DNA of 61,675 nt from JAFARZ01 sp035651595 (GTDB taxonomy: Bacteria; Actinomycetota; Actinomycetes; Streptosporangiales; Streptosporangiaceae). The translations under genes were made by a program, and so were the position numbers. Each line of letters opens with the position of its first letter. Positions within the stretch are counted from its first letter, which is position 1. Below the pieces are notes generated by a model. That model saw nothing but the letters and a program-made list of their open reading frames with translations. It had not been told where the DNA came from and ran no database searches. Shown here one piece after another: positions 24,260-33,076 of this stretch. The stretch lies in the NCBI GenBank assembly GCA_035651595.1, contig DASRFJ010000349.1:1-61675 (forward strand), given 5' to 3'.

Positions 24260-24740
24260 GCGAGACAAGGACTGGGAGGCCGCGCTCGACCGGATCCTGC
24301 TGCTGACCGTGCTGGTCGGCAAGGATCTGGCCGATGGCCTCGCGCAGCGAGGGCTGACCGAGGCCCGCGCGCACATGCTCTGGGAGTTGCACGCGCGCGG
24401 CCCGTGCACGCAGCGGGTGCTGGCGTCGGCGCTGCATGTCACCCCGCGCGCGATCACCGCGCTGGTCGACGGTCTCGTGGAGACCGGGTTCGTGACCCGC
24501 GAGCCGAGCCCGGCGGACCGGCGCGCCGTCCTGGTGACGTTCACCGAGCAGGGTCACGCGGCCGCCCAGGAACTCGCGGACTCGCACCGCGAACTCGCCC
24601 GGCGCCTGTTCGCCGACATGCCGCCCGGTGAATTCGACGTCTTCGACGCCGGCCTGAGCCACGTCGTGACCCGCCTGCACGAGGTGACGGCCGCCTCAAA
24701 AAAGATTGCGGACAGTTACCCCCCCAATCTGGGGGGGTAA
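24258..24740 (+). CDS. MarR-family transcriptional regulator
   Basis: 160 residues. Winged helix: LTEARAHMLWELHARGPCTQ, recognition region VLASALHVTPRAITALVDGL and wing VTREPSPADRRAVLVTFTEQG with the conserved DxR. No ribosome site is visible and the operator covers the start, so the mRNA is probably leaderless. The final residues after TAASK (KIADSYPPNLGG) and the stop codon are supplied by a palindromic repeat, so the natural C-terminus was probably slightly different. Confidence 0.88.
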   Translation: MRDKDWEAALDRILLLTVLVGKDLADGLAQRGLTEARAHMLWELHARGPCTQRVLASALHVTPRAITALVDGLVETGFVTREPSPADRRAVLVTFTEQGHAAAQELADSHRELARRLFADMPPGEFDVFDAGLSHVVTRLHEVTAASKKIADSYPPNLGG

Positions 24741-24798
24741 GTGTCCGCAATCATTCGGCACCCTGGGCGAGCGCCCTGCTAAATGGTGATATATCCGG
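24705..24798. repeat. Palindromic repeat, short copy B with conserved right flank
   Basis: The 47-bp palindrome (24705-24751, one mismatch between arms, GGACAGTTA against TAAGTGTCC) lies inside the 3' end of the MarR gene. The right flank 24753-24798 (ATTCGGCACC...TAAATGGTGAT...TATCCGG) matches the right flank of the long copy at 61549-61595. A G-rich tract follows, as behind the 61-kb copy. Confidence 0.88.
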
Positions 24799-24878
24799 TT
24801 TGCGGGGCCGGCCGGGGCGGGCACGGCGGTGGTGGGGCGCGGCACGGTGCGCGGCGGGGTGCGCGGGCGGGGGCGGGG

Positions 24879-26036
24879 TTAGGCGAGGCCTAGTTGGCGG
24901 GCTATTAGCATGCGCTGGACTTCGGAGGTGCCCTCGCCGATCTCGAGGATCTTGGCGTCCCGGTAGAAGCGGCCGACCGGGGTCTCGTTCATGAAGCCGT
25001 AGCCGCCGAACACCTGGGTGGCCGCGCGCGCGTTGTCCATCGCGGCGTCGGAGGCGGTGAGCTTGGCGATGGCGGCTTCCTTCTTGACCGGCTCCCCCGC
25101 CATCAGCTTGGCGGCCGCGTGGTACCAGGCCAGCCGTGCGTTGTGCGCCCGGAGCTCCATATCGGCGATGGCGAACGCGACGGCCTGGTGTTCCTGGAGC
25201 TTCTTGCCGAAGGCCTCCCGCTGCTGCGCGTACCGCACGCACTCGTCCACGCAGCCCTGGGCCAGGCCGGTGGCCAGCGCGGCGATCGCCACCCTGCCCT
25301 CGTCCAGGATCTGGAGGAACTGCGCGTAACCGCGGCCCCGCTCCCCCAGCAGGTTCTCCTCCGGGACCCGGCAGCCGGTGAACGCGAGCTCGTGAGTATC
25401 GGACGCGCACCACCCCACTTTCGAGTATTCGGGCGCCGGTGAGAAGCCATCAGTGTCGTTCGGGACAATGATTGAAGAGATCTCTTTTTTGCCGTCGGCG
25501 GCGCGACCTGTAATGGCCGTCACCGTGACCAGCGAAGTGATCGAAGTACCGGAATTTGTGATGAACGCTTTCGAGCCGTCGATGACCCATTCCCCGCCCT
25601 CCAGGCGGGCGGTGGTACGCATCGTGCCGGGGATGTCCGAGCCGCCGCCCGGCTCGGTGAGGCCGAACGCGGCCAGCCGCTCCCCCGCGCAAAGGTCCGG
25701 CAACCAGCGGCGACGCTGCTCCTCGGTGCCGAAGCGGTAGATCGGCATGGCGCCGAGCGAGACGCCGGCCTCCAGCGTGATCGCGACCGAGGAATCGACC
25801 CTGGCCAGCTCCTCCAAGGCGATGCAGAGCGCGAAATAGTCACCGCCCATTCCGCCGTATTCTTCTGGGAATGGCAGGCCGAACAGGCCGAGCTTTCCCA
25901 TTCTGGCGATAATTTCATAGGGGAACTCGCCGCGTTCGTAGAAGCCGCCGATAACGGGCGCCACGACTTCGCGGGCGAACTGCGCCACGGAGTCCCGCAG
26001 GTCTTGCTGCTCCGGCGCGAGCTGGTAACTGATCAT
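24879..26036 (-). CDS. Acyl-CoA dehydrogenase
   Basis: 385 residues, the usual length of a short/branched-chain FAD-dependent acyl-CoA dehydrogenase. Recognisable blocks are YGGMGGDYFALCIALEELAR, FGLTEPGGGSDIPGT (FAD/substrate loop), WVIDGSKAFITNSG, and the C-terminal LEIGEGTSEVQRMLIARQLG containing the catalytic Glu position used by SCAD/BCAD-type enzymes. Cytoplasmic, oxidising acyl-CoA to enoyl-CoA with electrons passed to ETF. The substrate chain cannot be told. Divergent from the FHA gene, with 81 bp between. Confidence 0.93.
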   Translation of the reverse strand: MISYQLAPEQQDLRDSVAQFAREVVAPVIGGFYERGEFPYEIIARMGKLGLFGLPFPEEYGGMGGDYFALCIALEELARVDSSVAITLEAGVSLGAMPIYRFGTEEQRRRWLPDLCAGERLAAFGLTEPGGGSDIPGTMRTTARLEGGEWVIDGSKAFITNSGTSITSLVTVTAITGRAADGKKEISSIIVPNDTDGFSPAPEYSKVGWCASDTHELAFTGCRVPEENLLGERGRGYAQFLQILDEGRVAIAALATGLAQGCVDECVRYAQQREAFGKKLQEHQAVAFAIADMELRAHNARLAWYHAAAKLMAGEPVKKEAAIAKLTASDAAMDNARAATQVFGGYGFMNETPVGRFYRDAKILEIGEGTSEVQRMLIARQLGLA

Positions 26037-26117
26037 GAGGACAGCTTCGCACGCAACGGGTCACAGCGGTAACCTAAGGCTGGCCAGAACCGTCTAGCGA
26101 AGGACAGAACCGAGGAC

Positions 26118-26645
26118 ATGGCCAGCCTGACGTGCCCAGATTGCGGCGTCAAGGTCCAGCAAGAGGACCTGATCTGCTTCCGGTGCGGCGCGAACCTGCC
26201 GCATACTCCGGTGCCGGAAGACGACCTGCCCTCGCCGACCATCTCGCAGCAGTTCATCAGCGCGGACATGCAGCCCAAGCGGCGCGGCATCTCCGGCGTG
26301 GTGCTGCGGATCTCCTTCCCGACCGGGAACGTCGACATCCCGGCTGGCACGTCGGTACTGCTCGGCCGCGATCCCGCGGAGTCGCTGGTGGCCGCCGCCT
26401 TCGCGCGGTTCGACAACGTTTCGCGACGGCACGCCACCGTGCAGGTGGACGACTACGGACACGCCACGATCCGCGACGAGAACTCCACGAACGGCACGTT
26501 CGTCAACGATGACCGGGTGCTCCCTGGTGCCGAAGTCCGGCTTGTCGACGGGGATCGCGTCCGGCTGGCCGCCGACGTCACCGGGAACGTCACGCTCCAG
26601 GGCGAGCCCGATCCCGCCAGCCTCTCCCGCAACGGGGTCAGCTGA
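26118..26645 (+). CDS. Zinc-ribbon/FHA domain protein
   Basis: 175 residues. An N-terminal zinc ribbon (Cys6, Cys9, Cys20, Cys23: CPDC...CFRC) is joined by a linker to an FHA domain (about 60-160) with the phosphothreonine-binding residues: LLGRDP, NVSRRHATV and NSTNGTFVN. It should bind phosphothreonine proteins made by Ser/Thr kinases. No kinase gene is next to it. Confidence 0.88.
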   Translation: MASLTCPDCGVKVQQEDLICFRCGANLPHTPVPEDDLPSPTISQQFISADMQPKRRGISGVVLRISFPTGNVDIPAGTSVLLGRDPAESLVAAAFARFDNVSRRHATVQVDDYGHATIRDENSTNGTFVNDDRVLPGAEVRLVDGDRVRLAADVTGNVTLQGEPDPASLSRNGVS

Positions 26646-26717
26646 CGCCCTGAACGCGGGGTTACATAAGATCGCCTTAGGGTCAAACCGGGCGATTTGT
26701 ATCGGGGGCGCGGGGCC

Positions 26718-27557
26718 ATGCCGCACTTCATGCTCTCCTGGCGCGACGCGGCCGAGATCGGCTTTTGCCTGGCGCTGCTCGGCCTTGCGCTGCGCCCGAG
26801 GCGGGTGGCGGCGCCGCTGGTGGAGGCGGCGGTGCTGTTCGGCCTGTACGCGCTGTGGCAGTTTGCCGGGTCGTTCACCGTGCTGGGCTCGGCCGGCGGG
26901 CCTGGCCGCGGGCGATGGATCTGGCAGCTGGAACGTGCGCTGCGGCTGCCCAACGAGGCGTGGGTCCAGCACCTGTTCCTGCCGCATCCGGCGATCGTGC
27001 AGGCGTCCGACTTCTACTACGACATCCTGCACTTCCCGGTGCTGATCGGCGGCCTGATCTGGGTGTACTGGCGGCACCGCGACCAGTATCCGCGGGTCAG
27101 GACGATCCTGGTGGTGTTCACCGCGGCGAGCCTGCTGGTGCAGCTCATCCCGGTGGCGCCGCCGCGGCTGCTGGCGCAGACCCACATGGTCGACACCGCG
27201 TTCCACTACGGCCAGTCGGTGTACACCTGGGGCAACGGGGCGCTTGAGGCGGATCAGTACTCGGCGATGCCTTCGGTGCACGTCGGGTGGGCGATCGTGG
27301 TGTGCCTGGCGGTGATTACCGTGTCGCGGTCGCGATGGCGCTGGCTGAGCCTCGCGTATCCCGTGCTGACGACGCTCGTCGTCGTGGTGACCGCGAACCA
27401 TTTCTGGCTGGACGGGATCGTCGCCGCGCTGCTCGTCGTTCTCGCGGTGCTGGCCGAACGGGCAAATTCGTCACTGTTCGGACGCAAACGTCCGTGCGAT
27501 AGTGATGTGCATGGAGCAACAGAGCAGGACAGAGTCGGCGCCGGGACTGCGGCGTGA
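26718..27557 (+). CDS. PAP2-family membrane phosphatase / inositolphosphotransferase-like
   Basis: 279 residues from the ATG at 26718, six or so membrane segments. The PAP2 active-site motifs are PSVHVGWA (second motif) and NHFWLDGIVA (third motif, with the catalytic His and Asp); the KxxxxxxRP first motif is not obvious, as in Aur1/Ipt1-like members (YYDILHFPVLIG). Likely a lipid phosphatase or phosphotransferase acting outside the membrane. It overlaps the amino acid permease start by 47 bp, forming an operon. Confidence 0.82.
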   Translation: MPHFMLSWRDAAEIGFCLALLGLALRPRRVAAPLVEAAVLFGLYALWQFAGSFTVLGSAGGPGRGRWIWQLERALRLPNEAWVQHLFLPHPAIVQASDFYYDILHFPVLIGGLIWVYWRHRDQYPRVRTILVVFTAASLLVQLIPVAPPRLLAQTHMVDTAFHYGQSVYTWGNGALEADQYSAMPSVHVGWAIVVCLAVITVSRSRWRWLSLAYPVLTTLVVVVTANHFWLDGIVAALLVVLAVLAERANSSLFGRKRPCDSDVHGATEQDRVGAGTAA

Positions 27558-29004
27558 CGCGATCGGGCTGCGCGAGGTGCTCTTCCAGAGCATCACTGAG
27601 ATGGCGCCGGGCGCCGCGATCGCCGCGTCGATCCCGGCCGGCATCGCGTATGCGGGCGGGTCGCTGCCGCTGGCGGTCCTGCTCGCGCTTATCGCGTCGC
27701 TGCTCGGCGCGTCGTGCGTCGGGGTGCTGGCCAGGCAGATGCCGGCCGCGGGATCGCTGGCTACCTATGCCGCGCGCGGCCTGCACCCGTCCGTGGGGTT
27801 CCTCACCGCGTGGGCGTACGTGCTGACCGGGATTCTCGTGCCGCCGCTGGTCCTGCTCCAGCTCGGGTTCACCACGGCGTCGACGATCAACGGCGAGTTC
27901 AGTGGCTACCCGGCGAACCTGTGGTGGCCGTGGTCGCTGGCCGGGGCCGTGATCGTGCTGGCCGCCGGGTACTTCGGCGTCCGCACGTCGGCCCGGCTGG
28001 GCACGATCCTCGGCGTGTTCGAGATCGCGGTGTTCGTGGTGCTCGCGGTGTTCCTCATCGTGCACGCGGGCGGGCACAACACGGCGACGGTGTTCGGCAC
28101 CCGGTACACGCCGCCGGCGTATCACGGGATATCCGGGGTGATCGCCGGCTCGGTGTACACAGTGCTCGCGTTCGCGGGTTTCGAGGGCGCCGCGCCGCTG
28201 GCCGAGGAGGCGCGGAACCCGGGGCGGACCGTGCAGCGCGCCGTCGTGCTGTCCGCGGTCAGCATCGGCGTGCTGTACATCTTCACCACTTACGCGGTGG
28301 ACGTGGCGTTCGGTCCGTCGAAGTTCGGCGGCTTCAGCAGCGCGGGCGCGGCGTCCTGGGTCGGGATAGCGCGGTCGCTGTACGGGCTGTTCTGGTTCTT
28401 CGTGTTCCTGGCGATCGTGAACTCGACGATCGCGAACGCGAACGCCGGCACGAACATCGCGTCGCGCATCGGGTTCGCGATGGGACGCATCAGGGCGTTC
28501 CCGCACATCCTGTCCGTCGTGCATGCCCGGTACCGGTCGCCGTGGGTGGCGGTGGGTGTGACGTTCATGCTGACCGTGGCGGTCACGCTCGGGCTCGGCC
28601 TGGCGTACGGGCCGATCACCGCGTTCGCGATGGTGGGCACCGGCATCGTGATCTTGCAGGTGGGCGTGTACATCGTGGCGTGCGCTTCGTGCATAGGCTT
28701 CTTCGGCGTGCGCGGCCGGAAGAACGGGGTACGGTTCAACGTGCTGCTGCACCTGGTCATCCCGGTGCTGGGGATCGCCATTTTCGTGCCGGTCTGGCTG
28801 ACGGCCGCCGGGATCAGGGCATTCTCGTTCGTCGCGGCGCTCACCGCGCCGTCCTCGTACATGGGCCCCGGCATCGCCGGCTGGATGTTCGCCGGCTTGA
28901 TCTACCTGGTGTACTTGTACCGCAAGCACCCGCGGCGGATCACCGAGGTAGGCCTGGTGCACCTAGACGAACCAGCAGCGGAGGTCCAGCTTGAGCGATC
29001 TTGA
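27511..29004 (+). CDS. APC-family amino acid permease
   Basis: 497 residues, 12 predicted membrane segments. The N-terminal consensus ITEMAPGAAIAASIPAGIAY and the AFAGFEGAAPLAEEARNP loop are hallmarks of APC transporters (Phe/Glu/Arg motif region). Starts GTG 27502, ATG 27505 and ATG 27511 are all in frame; 27511 was chosen as the most conserved-looking N-terminus. It overlaps both neighbours, and the amidase gene that follows suggests uptake of an amide or amino-acid-like substrate. Confidence 0.88.
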   Translation: MEQQSRTESAPGLRRDAIGLREVLFQSITEMAPGAAIAASIPAGIAYAGGSLPLAVLLALIASLLGASCVGVLARQMPAAGSLATYAARGLHPSVGFLTAWAYVLTGILVPPLVLLQLGFTTASTINGEFSGYPANLWWPWSLAGAVIVLAAGYFGVRTSARLGTILGVFEIAVFVVLAVFLIVHAGGHNTATVFGTRYTPPAYHGISGVIAGSVYTVLAFAGFEGAAPLAEEARNPGRTVQRAVVLSAVSIGVLYIFTTYAVDVAFGPSKFGGFSSAGAASWVGIARSLYGLFWFFVFLAIVNSTIANANAGTNIASRIGFAMGRIRAFPHILSVVHARYRSPWVAVGVTFMLTVAVTLGLGLAYGPITAFAMVGTGIVILQVGVYIVACASCIGFFGVRGRKNGVRFNVLLHLVIPVLGIAIFVPVWLTAAGIRAFSFVAALTAPSSYMGPGIAGWMFAGLIYLVYLYRKHPRRITEVGLVHLDEPAAEVQLERS

Positions 29005-30007
29005 GGTAATCGAGTTCCGGCCGTCCGCCGAGCAGTACGCGTGGACGTTCGGCGGGGCCGCGCCGGTGCTGCGGATCCGGCCGCCGGCGATGTTGCGGCT
29101 GTTCACCGAGGACTGCTTCGCCGGGCGGGTCCGATCCGCCTCGGATCTGGTGTCGGAGGTGTGCGAGTTCCCGTTCCTGAACCCGCAGACCGGGCCGTTC
29201 CACGTCGAGGGCGCCACCCCCGGGGACACCGTCGCGGTGCACTTCGTGTCGATCGAGCCGGCCCGGTCCTGGGCGGCGTCGACCACGGTCCCGCTGTTCG
29301 GCGCACTCACCAGCACGCACCTGACCGCTACTCTCCAGGACCCGCTGCCCGAGCTGGTGTGGCTCTGGGAGCTGGATCGGGCGGCGCGAACCTGCCGGTT
29401 CACGGCACGGTCGCTGCCTGACTTCGTCGTGGACCTGCCGATGGAGCCGATGCACGGCACGGTCGGCGTCGCGCCGGCGAACCTGGAGGTGCGCAGTGCG
29501 CTGGTGCCTGACGCGTTCGGCGGGAACATGGACACGCCGGAGATGCGCGCCGGGGTGACGTGCTACCTCGGCGTCAACGTGGACGGCGCGCTGATGTCGC
29601 TCGGCGACGGGCACGCGCGGCAGGGCGAGGGCGAGACGTGCGGCGTCGCGGTCGAGTGCGCGATGGACACGGTCGTGATCGTGGACCTCATCCGCGGGGT
29701 TCCGTGCCCGTGGCCGCGTCTCGAGTCCGACACGCACCTGATGTCCGCCGGGTCCGCGCGGCCGCTGGAGGACGCGTTCCGGATTGCTTCGGCGGACATG
29801 GTGAGCTGGGTATCGGGCCTGACCGGGCTCGACGCGATGGACGCCTACCAGCTGGTCACCCAGGCGATCGAGGCGCCGCTGGCGAACGTGTGCGACACCA
29901 ACTACACGTCGCTGGTCAAACTGCCCAAACGGTACCTGCCCGGCGGGACGCCCGCGATGGCCGGGGTGCACGCCCGGCTCCGGGATCTAGCGCAAACCAT
30001 GTCGTAG
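28991..30007 (+). CDS. Acetamidase/formamidase family protein
   Basis: 338 residues of the FmdA/AmdA family, which hydrolyses formamide, acetamide or related short amides to acid and ammonia in the cytoplasm. Family blocks: GPFHVEGATPGDTVAVHF, PHGTVGVAP-like MHGTVGVAP, NMDTPEMRAGVTCYLGV and LSLGDGHARQGEGE (metal-binding). TTG start with GGAGGTCC directly upstream, overlapping the permease end by 14 bp. A palindromic repeat follows 28 bp after the stop. Confidence 0.88.
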   Translation: MSDLEVIEFRPSAEQYAWTFGGAAPVLRIRPPAMLRLFTEDCFAGRVRSASDLVSEVCEFPFLNPQTGPFHVEGATPGDTVAVHFVSIEPARSWAASTTVPLFGALTSTHLTATLQDPLPELVWLWELDRAARTCRFTARSLPDFVVDLPMEPMHGTVGVAPANLEVRSALVPDAFGGNMDTPEMRAGVTCYLGVNVDGALMSLGDGHARQGEGETCGVAVECAMDTVVIVDLIRGVPCPWPRLESDTHLMSAGSARPLEDAFRIASADMVSWVSGLTGLDAMDAYQLVTQAIEAPLANVCDTNYTSLVKLPKRYLPGGTPAMAGVHARLRDLAQTMS

Positions 30008-30035
30008 CGGGCGCGTCCGACACCCGGCGCTGATT

Positions 30036-30082
30036 ATTGCGGACACTTACCCTCCCGGTTTGGGGGGGTAAGTGTCCGCAAT
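30036..30082. repeat. Palindromic repeat, short copy C (terminator-like)
   Basis: ATTGCGGACACTTACCCTCC and its near complement form a 47-bp hairpin with one mismatch and are followed by CTTTTT. This copy has the best intrinsic-terminator features of the family and ends the permease-amidase operon. Confidence 0.88.
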
Positions 30083-30243
30083 CTTTTTCGGGCCGGCTCC
30101 GGGCACGATCCCCGGTGCGAAATACCGGACATAGCGGGCAGCCGCGCCGCCGCGGACGGCCCGGGCGGCCGCCCGGCGCGCGCCACCGTGTAGCAGAGCT
30201 TAATGATCGTTAGCGACGGCCGAACGCTCGTACACTAGACCGA

Positions 30244-31164
30244 GTGGAGATGCGAGAGATAGAGGCGTTTCTCGCGGTAGCCGACGAACTCCATTTCGGC
30301 CGGGCCGCTCAGCGGCTGCACGTCACCACCGCCAGCATCAGCCAGGCGATCCGGGCGATTGAGCGCAAGGTCGGCGCACCGTTGTTCGAACGCACGAGCC
30401 GGCAGGTCAAGCTGACCTCGGTGGGCGCCGACTTCCTCGCCCGCGTCCGTCCCGCGCACGACGCGCTGACCGGAGCCCTCACCGAGGCGCGCCGCGCCGG
30501 ACGGCTGCCCTACCGGGATCTGATCAGGGTCGGCTTCGCCACCTCGCTGCCATCCGACGTCGCGCTCCGGACGATCAAGTCGTTCGGCCAGGCGGCACCG
30601 GACAGCCAGCTCGTCCGCATCGACCACCAGGCCAGCCACCTGCTCAACTGGTTCGAGACCGGCCAGTTCGAGGCCGACGTCTGCGTCGGCTGGGCACCCG
30701 ACGTCGCCGCCACCTCCCGGCCTGCCCCGGACTGGATCGAGATCGGGCCGGTGCTGTTCCGCGACCAGCGCGCCGCCCTCATGAGCAGGAGCCATCCGCT
30801 CGCCAGACGAGCCGGGATCGACCCCGACGAACTCGCGGACCACGACGTGCTGCGCCCCTGGGGATACGGGCCGTTCGCCGACGGCTGGTACCCGCAGACG
30901 ACACCGAGCGGCAAGCCCACGCGTGCGATCAAGCAGACCAGGATCACGTACTTCGAGGACCTGCCGGCCCTGCTCGGCGGCGGCACCCTCATCCACCTCA
31001 CGACGACGGCGGTCGTGCAGCGCGTCGTTACCGAGTTCGACCTCGTCGCCGTTCCGGTCACCGGGATCAAGCCGCTGGACTGCGCGATCTTCTGGGCCAG
31101 GGACACGGAGAACCCGCTGATCCGGGTGTTCGCGGCCGCCGCCGCCGCGGAGTACGCGCGGTAA
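30244..31164 (+). CDS. LysR-family transcriptional regulator
   Basis: 306 residues. N-terminal winged HTH (IEAFLAVADELHFGRAAQRL, then SISQAIRAIERKVGAPLFER) and a substrate-binding-like effector domain from about residue 90. GTG at 30244 or ATG at 30250; TACACT lies 7 bp before, so the mRNA may be leaderless. There is no divergent target gene; the upstream amidase operon is a possible target but lies in tandem beyond a terminator-like repeat. Confidence 0.9.
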   Translation: MEMREIEAFLAVADELHFGRAAQRLHVTTASISQAIRAIERKVGAPLFERTSRQVKLTSVGADFLARVRPAHDALTGALTEARRAGRLPYRDLIRVGFATSLPSDVALRTIKSFGQAAPDSQLVRIDHQASHLLNWFETGQFEADVCVGWAPDVAATSRPAPDWIEIGPVLFRDQRAALMSRSHPLARRAGIDPDELADHDVLRPWGYGPFADGWYPQTTPSGKPTRAIKQTRITYFEDLPALLGGGTLIHLTTTAVVQRVVTEFDLVAVPVTGIKPLDCAIFWARDTENPLIRVFAAAAAAEYAR

Positions 31165-31190
31165 TCGTTCAGCCTGGTAGCGTCCCGTGG

Positions 31191-31811
31191 GTGCCTGACA
31201 TCATCCTCGCGTCGGCCTCGGCCGCCCGGCTGGCGGTACTGCGCGGCGCCGGCGTCGAGCCGGAGGTGGCGGTCAGCGGCGTCGACGAATCCGGCTATCA
31301 GGCCGCGACCACGGCCGGCCTGGTCGCCGTGCTCGCCGAGGCGAAGGCGGCGGCGGTCGCCGCCACGCGGGACCGCGGCATCGTGGTCGGCTGCGACTCC
31401 ATGCTGGACCTGGACGGCCAAGCACTCGGCAAGCCCGGGTCCGCGGCCGCGGCACGGCGGCGCTGGCGGGAGATGGCGGGGCGGACCGGCACGCTGTTCA
31501 CCGGCCACTGCGTGATCGATGCGGCGACCGGCCGGCGCGCCGCCGCGACCGCCGGCACCGCGGTCCGGTTCGGCACGCCGTCGGCCGAGGAGATCGACGC
31601 GTACGTCGCGTCCGGTGAGCCGCTCGGCGCGGCGGGCGCGTTCACCATCGAGGGCCTCGGCGGCTGGTTCGTCGACGGCATCGACGGTGACCACGGCACC
31701 GTGCTTGGCCTGTCGCTGCCGCTCCTGCGCAGGCTGCTGACCAGCCTCGGGGTGAGCGTGCCGTCGCTGTGGACCGGGAGGGGAATGTCTCCGGATCGCC
31801 CGCCGGTTTGA
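31191..31811 (+). CDS. maf: Maf-family nucleotide pyrophosphatase
   Basis: 206 residues, slightly long for the family because of the C-terminal tail. Maf motifs: SASAARLAVLRGAG (substrate loop, with Ala in place of the first Arg of the usual S-x-S-x-R-R), GCDSMLDLDG, GKPGSAAAA and the terminal GLGGWFVDGIDGDHGTVLGL. Maf proteins hydrolyse dTTP/UTP or modified nucleotides and prevent their incorporation. GTG start. Upstream of the TPR-AAA gene by 37 bp. Confidence 0.88.
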   Translation: MPDIILASASAARLAVLRGAGVEPEVAVSGVDESGYQAATTAGLVAVLAEAKAAAVAATRDRGIVVGCDSMLDLDGQALGKPGSAAAARRRWREMAGRTGTLFTGHCVIDAATGRRAAATAGTAVRFGTPSAEEIDAYVASGEPLGAAGAFTIEGLGGWFVDGIDGDHGTVLGLSLPLLRRLLTSLGVSVPSLWTGRGMSPDRPPV

Positions 31812-31848
31812 ACTGGTAGAGGCGTACCGGGCTAGGCTGGAGGCTGCC

Positions 31849-33066
31849 ATGGAACCCGATCCCACCGTGATCGACAGCCTCCGCAAGGCGGTCGAGGCGA
31901 TGCCAGACGACGTACCGTTGCGCCTGCACCTGGCCAGGCTGCTGCTCGACGCCAGCCAGCGGGACGAGGCAGTGCGGCACCTGGGGGCGGTGCTGCAGCG
32001 CGACCCCGGCAACGCGGATGCTCTTTCCCTCATCGGCAAACCCGCTATTTCTTCTGAACGACATACGGTGGCTCCCCAGCCTCCGCTCTACGACTGGTCG
32101 CAGGCCGAAGACGAACTGCGCGACGTCCTGCCGGCGATGTTCGTCGGCGAGGCGGAGACCGGCCCGGCGGCCGTCGAGGAAGCCGACGCATACGACGCCG
32201 AACACACCGGGCTGACGCTCTCCGACGTGGCCGGGATGACCGAGGTCAAGCAGCGTCTGGAGGCCGCGTTCCTGGCGCCGATGCGCAACCCGGATCTGCG
32301 CCGGCTGTACGGGAAGTCGCTGCGCGGCGGGCTGCTGCTCTACGGGCCGCCGGGCTGCGGCAAGACGTTCATTGCCCGGGCGGTGGCCGGCGAGCTGGGC
32401 GCCAAATTCATCGCGGTCTCGTTCGCGGACATCATCGACATGTTCGTCGGGCAGAGCGAGCGGAACATCCACGAGCTGTTCGAGATCGCCCGGCGCGAGG
32501 CCCCGTGCGTGCTGTTCCTCGACGAGGTGGACGCGATCGGGCAGAAGCGCTCGCAGCTCCGGCACACGCCGATGCGCAGCGCGGTCAACCAGCTGCTGCT
32601 GGAACTCGACGACGTGGCCGGCAACAACGAGGGAGTTTTCCTGCTCGCCGCCACCAATCATCCTTGGGACGTGGACAGCGCGCTGCGGCGGCCGGGCCGG
32701 TTCGACCGGACGCTGCTGGTGCTGCCGCCGGACCAGACGGCCCGCGAGGGCGTGTTCCGCTATCACCTGCGCGACCGCCCGGTGGCCGGCATCGACCTGG
32801 CCAAGCTGGCGAAGCTGACCGACGGCTACTCCGGCGCGGACATCGCGCACATCTGCGAGTCCGCCGCCGAGCAGGCGCTGCTGGACTCGGTCCGGCTCGG
32901 CGAGCCGCGGATGATCGGCAACTCCGACCTGGAGGCCGCGATCGGCGAGGTCAAGCCCTCCCTCGGCGCCTGGTTCGACACCGCGCGGAACGTCGCGCTG
33001 TTCGCCAACGAGGGCGGCGCCTACGACGACCTGGCCGCCTACCTCCGCAAGCGACGGATCCTATGA
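31849..33066 (+). CDS. AAA+ ATPase with N-terminal TPR-like segment
   Basis: 405 residues. Residues 1-62 form a TPR-like helical pair (LRLHLARLLLDASQRDEAVR). A linker of about 55 residues rich in Glu/Ala leads to one AAA module: LTLSDVAGMTEVKQRLE, Walker A GPPGCGKT (166-173), Walker B VLFLDEVDA (221-229), sensor 1 LLAATNHPW and arginine-finger region RRPGRFDRTL. It is closest in type to FtsH/Cdc48/katanin AAA domains but lacks a protease or second ring. The TPR part suggests that it docks on a partner, most simply the membrane TPR protein encoded 10 bp downstream. Confidence 0.85.
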   Translation: MEPDPTVIDSLRKAVEAMPDDVPLRLHLARLLLDASQRDEAVRHLGAVLQRDPGNADALSLIGKPAISSERHTVAPQPPLYDWSQAEDELRDVLPAMFVGEAETGPAAVEEADAYDAEHTGLTLSDVAGMTEVKQRLEAAFLAPMRNPDLRRLYGKSLRGGLLLYGPPGCGKTFIARAVAGELGAKFIAVSFADIIDMFVGQSERNIHELFEIARREAPCVLFLDEVDAIGQKRSQLRHTPMRSAVNQLLLELDDVAGNNEGVFLLAATNHPWDVDSALRRPGRFDRTLLVLPPDQTAREGVFRYHLRDRPVAGIDLAKLAKLTDGYSGADIAHICESAAEQALLDSVRLGEPRMIGNSDLEAAIGEVKPSLGAWFDTARNVALFANEGGAYDDLAAYLRKRRIL

Positions 33067-33076
33067 CTGGGTCCGC

